From: Luteococcus sp052116585 | GTDB lineage: Bacteria > Actinomycetota > Actinomycetes > Propionibacteriales > Propionibacteriaceae | DNA: 42,389 nucleotides | Assembly (NCBI RefSeq): GCF_052116585.1 | Contig: NZ_JBQKKT010000024.1 | Coordinates: 1 to 42,389 of the forward strand | Direction of reading: 5' to 3' | Shown: positions 38,417 to 42,389 of the stretch, one piece after another | Position numbering within the stretch: the first letter of the stretch is position 1 | Layout of the letters: the number at the start of each line of letters is the position of its first letter | The notes under the pieces: generated by a model | Database searches by the model: none | Told to the model about the DNA's origin: nothing | What the model saw: the letters and a program-made list of their open reading frames with translations, nothing else | Made by a program: the position numbers and the translations under genes

Positions 38417-38995
38417 ATGGCAGGCGAAACTCCCATCACCCTCGTCGGCAACCTCACCGCCGACCCCGAGCTGCGCTTCACCCCGTCGGGTGCCGCCGTC
38501 GCGAACTTCACCGTCGCGTCGACGCCGCGCCAGTTCGACCGTCAGACCAATGAGTGGCGTGACGGCGAGGCCATGTTCCTCAACTGTTCGGTGTGGCGTC
38601 AGGCCGCCGAGAACGTCGCCGAATCCCTGCAGAAGGGGATGCGTGTCGTCGTCCAGGGCCGCCTGAAGAGCCGGAGCTACGAGACCCGCGAGGGTGAGAA
38701 GCGCACCGTCTTCGAGGTTGAGGTCGAAGAGGTCGGTCCCTCCCTGAAGTACGCCACCGCGAAGGTCACCCGCACGTCGGGCGGCAATTCCGGGGGCAAC
38801 TGGCAGGGTGGCAACCAGGGTGGTGGCTACAACGGCGGCGGCAATGCCGGCGGTGGCAACCAGGGCTGGGGCAACCAGGGCGGCGGCAACGCCGGCGGTG
38901 GTTGGCAGTCCGCACCCCAGGGCCAGGGTGGAGACAATCGCGGTGGCGGCGTCGATCCGTGGGCACAGGCCCAGAGCGACGAGCCCCCGTTCTGA
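38417..38995 (+). CDS. ssb: Single-stranded DNA-binding protein
   Basis: This 192-residue protein coats single-stranded DNA in replication and repair. The OB fold covers about residues 5-110 (ITLVGNLTADPELRFTPSGAAVANFTVAS, FLNCSVWRQAAENVAESLQKG, VVVQGRLKSRSYETREGEKRTVFEVEVEEVG). A Gly/Asn/Gln-rich linker follows, ending in the acidic tip DEPPF that binds partner proteins. GGAG precedes the ATG at 38417. The linker is encoded by G-rich repeats. Position in the rpsF operon identifies it as the main essential Ssb. Confidence 0.97.
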   Translation: MAGETPITLVGNLTADPELRFTPSGAAVANFTVASTPRQFDRQTNEWRDGEAMFLNCSVWRQAAENVAESLQKGMRVVVQGRLKSRSYETREGEKRTVFEVEVEEVGPSLKYATAKVTRTSGGNSGGNWQGGNQGGGYNGGGNAGGGNQGWGNQGGGNAGGGWQSAPQGQGGDNRGGGVDPWAQAQSDEPPF

Positions 38996-39098
38996 TCGAC
39001 CGGGGCCAGTGAGACGGCCCCCACTCGCTCAGTAGCCCATCCAGTACCAAGAACACCATTCCCAGTTGGGAAGGCACATTCCGGCGAGAGCCGGGCTC

Positions 39099-39114
39099 GC
39101 GGGAGAACTCCCGC
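39099..39114 (+). other. Hairpin between ssb and rpsR
   Basis: GCGGGAG and CTCCCGC pair around AA, just before the rpsR ribosome site. With so short a loop the central pairs must open. It could modulate rpsR translation or be an mRNA processing site. Confidence 0.35.
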
Positions 39115-39131
39115 AGATGAGGAGCACCACA

Positions 39132-39371
39132 ATGGCCGGTCCACAGCGCAAGCCTGTGAACAAGAAGAAGATCGTTCCGATGAAGTCGGTTCGCATCGAC
39201 AACGTCGACTACAAGGACGCCGCGACCCTGCGGAAGTTCATCTCCGAGCGCGGAAAGATCCGTGCGCGCCGTGTCACGGGCCTCTCGGTCCAGGACCAGC
39301 GCAAGGTCGCCATCGCGATCAAGAACGCTCGTGAGCTCGCCCTGCTGCCCTACGCGTCCACCGCGCGCTGA
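39132..39371 (+). CDS. rpsR: 30S ribosomal protein bS18, cysteine-free
   Basis: This 79-residue ribosomal protein pairs with bS6 on the platform of the small subunit. The conserved core VDYKDAATLRKFISERGKIRARRVTGLSVQDQRKVAIAIKNARELALLPY is present. It has no cysteine at all, so the zinc-ribbon pair found in many S18 proteins is missing (NKKKIVPMKSV replaces the usual CxxC region, and GLS replaces the later Cys). GAGGAG lies before the ATG at 39132. An upstream in-frame start at 39066 is rejected. Confidence 0.97.
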   Translation: MAGPQRKPVNKKKIVPMKSVRIDNVDYKDAATLRKFISERGKIRARRVTGLSVQDQRKVAIAIKNARELALLPYASTAR

Positions 39372-39389
39372 GAAAGAGGAGTCTGACTG

Positions 39390-39842
39390 ATGAAGCTCAT
39401 TCTCACCGCACCCGTCGAGAAGCTCGGCATTGCCGGCGACGTCGTCGAGGTCAAGGACGGCTACGGCCGCAACTTCCTGATGCCCCAGGGCAAGGCGATC
39501 CGCTGGACCCGCGGCGCCGAGAAGCAGATCGAGGGCATCAAGCGCGCTCGTGATGCCCGTGAGATCCGTGGCATCGAGCATGCCAACGAGGTCAAGAAGC
39601 AGCTCGAGGGCATCGAGGTCACCTACGCGGCCCAGGCCGCCAGCGCCGAGGGCAAGCTCTTCGGTGCCGTGACCGCTGCCGACATCGCCAAGGCGATCAA
39701 GACTGCCGGTGGCCCCGCCATCGACAAGCGTTCCATCGAGATCGCCAAGCCGATCAAGCTGGCCGGTTCGCACGTCGTCGGCATCAAGCTGCACGAGGCC
39801 GTGACCGCTCACATCCCCGTGAACGTCACCGCCGCCAAGTGA
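39390..39842 (+). CDS. rplI: 50S ribosomal protein bL9
   Basis: This 150-residue protein binds 23S rRNA near the L1 stalk. The N-terminal RNA-binding domain is MKLILTAPVEKLGIAGDVVEVKDGYGRNFLMPQGKA, followed by the long connecting helix and the C-terminal domain (EGKLFGAVTAADIAKAI to HIPVNVTAAK). Length is typical. AGAGGAG lies upstream of the ATG at 39390. It is the last gene of the ribosomal/ssb operon, before a strong terminator. Confidence 0.97.
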   Translation: MKLILTAPVEKLGIAGDVVEVKDGYGRNFLMPQGKAIRWTRGAEKQIEGIKRARDAREIRGIEHANEVKKQLEGIEVTYAAQAASAEGKLFGAVTAADIAKAIKTAGGPAIDKRSIEIAKPIKLAGSHVVGIKLHEAVTAHIPVNVTAAK

Positions 39843-39876
39843 TCACGGCCCTTAGGGGCTTGAGACTCTGAATGGC

Positions 39877-39909
39877 CCAGGGCCCACACCATCACGGTGT
39901 GGGCCCTGG
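39877..39909. terminator. Bidirectional terminator between rplI and the copper ATPase gene
   Basis: A perfect 14-bp stem (CCAGGGCCCACACC with GGTGTGGGCCCTGG) has loop ATCAC. It serves the convergent ends of rplI and the P-type ATPase gene. Confidence 0.9.
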
Positions 39910-39995
39910 TTCCGTGTCCGGCCCTTCGTGGTCCCTCGTGGCCCAGCGGGGTGGGCGAGGAATGGCGGTGCTGGACAGTGGTTGCGGACCCCGCC

Positions 39996-42329
39996 TCACT
40001 CCAGCGGCTCGTAGGTGCGCAGTCGCAGCGAATTGGTGACCACCAGCACCGAGCTCAAGGCCATCGCAGCCGCGGCGATCAGCGGGTTGAGCAGACCGGC
40101 GGCGGCGATCGGGATGGCGGCCACGTTGTAGCCGAAGGCCCACACCAGGTTCATCTTGATGGTGGAGATCGTGCGACGGCTGAGCTGGATTGCGTCCACC
40201 AGGGTGCGCAGGTCATCACGCACGATGATGATGTCGGCACTCTTCATCGCGATCTCGGTGCCCTGACCCATCGCGATGCCCAGATTGGCGGTTGCCAGTG
40301 CCGCCGAATCGTTGATGCCGTCTCCCACCATGGCCACATTGCGGCCCTCATCGCGCAGCTCCTGCACGACGGTGGACTTCTCGTCGGGCAACACGCGGGC
40401 GCGCACCTCGTCGATGTCCAGCTGCTGGGCGACGTGACGCGCCACCAGCGCCGAGTCCCCGGTCAGCAGGACCGTGCGCAGTCCCATCTCCTTGAGACGG
40501 TCGACGGCGCGCTGGGCGCTCGGCTTGATCTGGTCCGCCATGCTGATGACCCCCAGCAGACGGCCGTCCAGACGAACGGCGACGGCGACGGAACCGTCTC
40601 GTTCGGCCATCTCGATGGCGTCCACGGCCCACCCCTCGGCAGGCTCGGGGGCCGGGAATGTCGTGCTCGCCGAGCTGGCGTGGGCGTCCAGCCGACCCAC
40701 CACGCACTCCTGGCCGTTCACCAGGGCGCGGGCGCCCCATCCCGGCAGCGCGCGGAAGTCGGTCACCACGGGCGCGGGGTCTTGCGCGCCGCGGTGCTCG
40801 TCGTTGGTGGTGATCGCCGCAAGGTCGTCGGCCACCGTGACGATGGCGGCCGCGATGGGATGCTCCGAGCTGCGCTCCACCGCAGCGGCGGGCACCAGGA
40901 CGTCGCTGGGGGTCAGGCCGGGCGCGGGAACCACATTCGTCACGGCCATCCGGCCCGTCGTCAGCGTGCCGGTCTTGTCCAGCACGACGGTGTCGATCCT
41001 GCCCGAGGACTCCAGCGCATCCTGCCCCTTCACCAGGATGCCGAGCTGACCGGCGCGGCCAACCCCCACCATCAGCGCCGTGGGAGTGGCCAGGCCCAGG
41101 GCACAGGGGCAGGCGATGATCAGTACGGCGACGCCATTGGCCAGCGCGCGGGCTCCGGAGCCCGTCGCCAGATACCAGGCGATGCCCACGACGATGGCCA
41201 GCACGATGACGGCCGGGACGAAGTACTGGGTGATCCGGTCGGCCAACTTCTGCGCACGTGACTTGCGCCGCTGGGCCTCGTCGGCGATGGCTGCCATCTG
41301 GGCCAGTCGGGTGCGCGCACCCACAGCCTCGGCCGTGACCACCAGGCGGCCGGTGAGGTTCGTGGTGCCGCCCAGCACCGCGTCGCCCACCCCGGTCTCG
41401 GCCGGGATGGACTCGCCGGTCATGGCGGAGGTGTCGATCGTCGAACTGCCCTCGATGATCGTGCCGTCCGCGACGAGCCGCTCGCCGGGCAGCACGACGT
41501 ACTGCTGTCCCCTCTGCAACTGGTCGGCGGGCACGGTCTGCGTGGAGCCGTCGGGTAGCAGCAGACGCACCTCCTTGGCGGCCAGATTGCCCAACGCGTG
41601 CAGCACCTCACCCGCCCGGCGTCGGGCGCGGGACTCGAAGTAGCGCCCCGCCAGTTGGAAGGTCACCATGCCTGCCGCCACGTCCAGGTAGACCGCGTCG
41701 GCGCCCGCGGGCGTGGTGCCGAAGCCCAGCCACCAGCCGGCATCGGTGGCGGGATATTTCAGCGTCCACAGCGCCCACAGGAAGCTCACGGTCGCACCCA
41801 GGGAGATCAGCGTGTCCATGCTCAGTGAGCGGTGTCGGATGCCGCGGATGGTGGCGCGGTGGAAGGGCCAGGCGCACCAGGTGACGATCGGCAGGGCGAG
41901 CAGCACGCACACCAGCTGCCAGCCCGGGAAGCGGACGCTGGGCACCAGGGCCAATTGCAGGGTCAGCGACATCAGGGGGATGCTCAACAGGCCGGCGACT
42001 CCCATCCGTCGCCGCAGCGAGGAGGTGCGCTCCTCGGCGGCTCGCTGGGTCCACGTGTCGTCCTCGTCGTCGTGCACCGCGGCGCCGTAGCCGGCCTTCT
42101 CGACGGTGGCGATGGCCAGCTCGGCATCGTCGGGCCCGAGTCCCTGCACGAGTGCGCGTTCCGTGGCCAGGTTCACCATGGCGGTGACGCCGTCGAGCTT
42201 GTTCAGCTTGCGCTCGATGCGATTGGCGCAGGCCGCGCAGGTCATGCCGGAGATGTCGAGCTCCAGCTGCTGGCCAAGGGTCTCGCTGCCGCCGTGGGTG
42301 GCTGGGCGAGGGGTGACCGGAGCGCTCAT
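39996..42329 (-). CDS. copA: Copper-translocating P1B-type ATPase
   Basis: This 777-residue membrane pump exports Cu(I) using ATP. One N-terminal heavy-metal-binding domain carries GMTCAAC (C31 and C34). Membrane helices follow, with the ion-site CPC in IIACPCALGLATPTA (about 407), the TGES actuator motif, the phosphorylation site DKTGT (about 450), SEHPI (about 489) and the hinge GDGINDS (about 668). The C-terminal helices hold the NLVWAFGYN motif typical of Cu(I) pumps. The ATG at 42329 is near the contig end; AGAAGG lies upstream. A regulator or chaperone such as CsoR or CopZ may lie beyond the break. Silver transport is also possible. Confidence 0.93.
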   Translation of the reverse strand: MSAPVTPRPATHGGSETLGQQLELDISGMTCAACANRIERKLNKLDGVTAMVNLATERALVQGLGPDDAELAIATVEKAGYGAAVHDDEDDTWTQRAAEERTSSLRRRMGVAGLLSIPLMSLTLQLALVPSVRFPGWQLVCVLLALPIVTWCAWPFHRATIRGIRHRSLSMDTLISLGATVSFLWALWTLKYPATDAGWWLGFGTTPAGADAVYLDVAAGMVTFQLAGRYFESRARRRAGEVLHALGNLAAKEVRLLLPDGSTQTVPADQLQRGQQYVVLPGERLVADGTIIEGSSTIDTSAMTGESIPAETGVGDAVLGGTTNLTGRLVVTAEAVGARTRLAQMAAIADEAQRRKSRAQKLADRITQYFVPAVIVLAIVVGIAWYLATGSGARALANGVAVLIIACPCALGLATPTALMVGVGRAGQLGILVKGQDALESSGRIDTVVLDKTGTLTTGRMAVTNVVPAPGLTPSDVLVPAAAVERSSEHPIAAAIVTVADDLAAITTNDEHRGAQDPAPVVTDFRALPGWGARALVNGQECVVGRLDAHASSASTTFPAPEPAEGWAVDAIEMAERDGSVAVAVRLDGRLLGVISMADQIKPSAQRAVDRLKEMGLRTVLLTGDSALVARHVAQQLDIDEVRARVLPDEKSTVVQELRDEGRNVAMVGDGINDSAALATANLGIAMGQGTEIAMKSADIIIVRDDLRTLVDAIQLSRRTISTIKMNLVWAFGYNVAAIPIAAAGLLNPLIAAAAMALSSVLVVTNSLRLRTYEPLE

Positions 42330-42349
42330 CTGGGACCTTCTGCAGTGGT

Positions 42350-42389
42350 GGGGGGGGGGGGGGGGGGGGGGCGCGCCCCCCCCCCGCCC
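42350..42389. other. Poly-G/poly-C contig end (artefact)
   Basis: A run of 22 G (42350-42371) is followed by a GC-only, C-rich tail. Together with the poly-C at the left end this indicates low-quality read ends. The sequence upstream of copA beyond about 42349 should not be trusted. Confidence 0.85.

Overview
The window is a contig of about 42 kb from a high-G+C Gram-positive bacterium (Actinomycetota). Codon use is strongly G/C-ending. The protein families fit this group: a fused beta/alpha acyl-CoA carboxyltransferase of the AccD3 type, a two-domain Pta, an iolC of the actinobacterial type, and an rpsF-ssb-rpsR-rplI block. A propionibacterial relative is my best guess, but no rRNA or marker gene settles it. 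Both ends are homopolymer runs (82 C at the left, 22 G followed by a C-rich tail at the right) that look like sequencing or assembly artefacts.

Region 1 (about 149-7744) is a sugar/inositol catabolic cluster: an IolE-like TIM-barrel protein, IolC kinase, a LacI regulator, three Gfo/Idh/MocA dehydrogenases (one close to IolG) and a second TIM-barrel isomerase. Two different operator types lie between the genes. One is a 14-bp LacI-type palindrome just downstream of a good promoter. The other is a repeated TTGTCCGGACAA-like dyad that probably belongs to a second regulator outside the window. Region 2 (7751-15180) holds central metabolism and housekeeping: ackA and pta (both minus, but separated by a fused carboxyltransferase gene and htpX), a small membrane protein and an endonuclease IV. 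The carboxyltransferase gene has a leader that looks like a translational T-box. Region 3 (15299-21137) has two tandem long-chain acyl-CoA synthetases, an isochorismatase-family hydrolase and a secreted NlpC/P60 peptidoglycan hydrolase. The 3' ends of two genes here carry short tandem duplications.

Region 4 (21138-26912) is one secreted 1,924-residue protein with an alpha-amylase and a pullulanase catalytic unit and three X25-like starch-binding modules. Region 5 (27111-35527) is an aromatic ring-degradation cluster: Rieske dioxygenase alpha and beta subunits, a two-domain VOC (extradiol-dioxygenase-like) protein, a two-part ABM-like protein, Rieske ferredoxin and ferredoxin reductase on the minus strand. 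A TetR regulator, a cis-dihydrodiol-dehydrogenase-like SDR and a rhodanese are divergent from it. A clear 20-bp inverted repeat sits at the divergent promoter. The VOC/ABM pair and an altered active-site motif in the alpha subunit make this the most likely place for an undescribed pathway.

Region 6 (35715-37727) encodes two secreted paralogues with four conserved cysteines and a parallel repeat domain, one fused to FG-GAP repeats; both share a 28-bp upstream element. Region 7 (37979-39842) is rpsF-ssb-rpsR-rplI, with a probable S6:S18 leader hairpin and a cysteine-free S18. Region 8 (39996-42329) is a Cu-type P1B ATPase on the minus strand. I saw no tRNA or rRNA gene, CRISPR array, insertion sequence or prophage.
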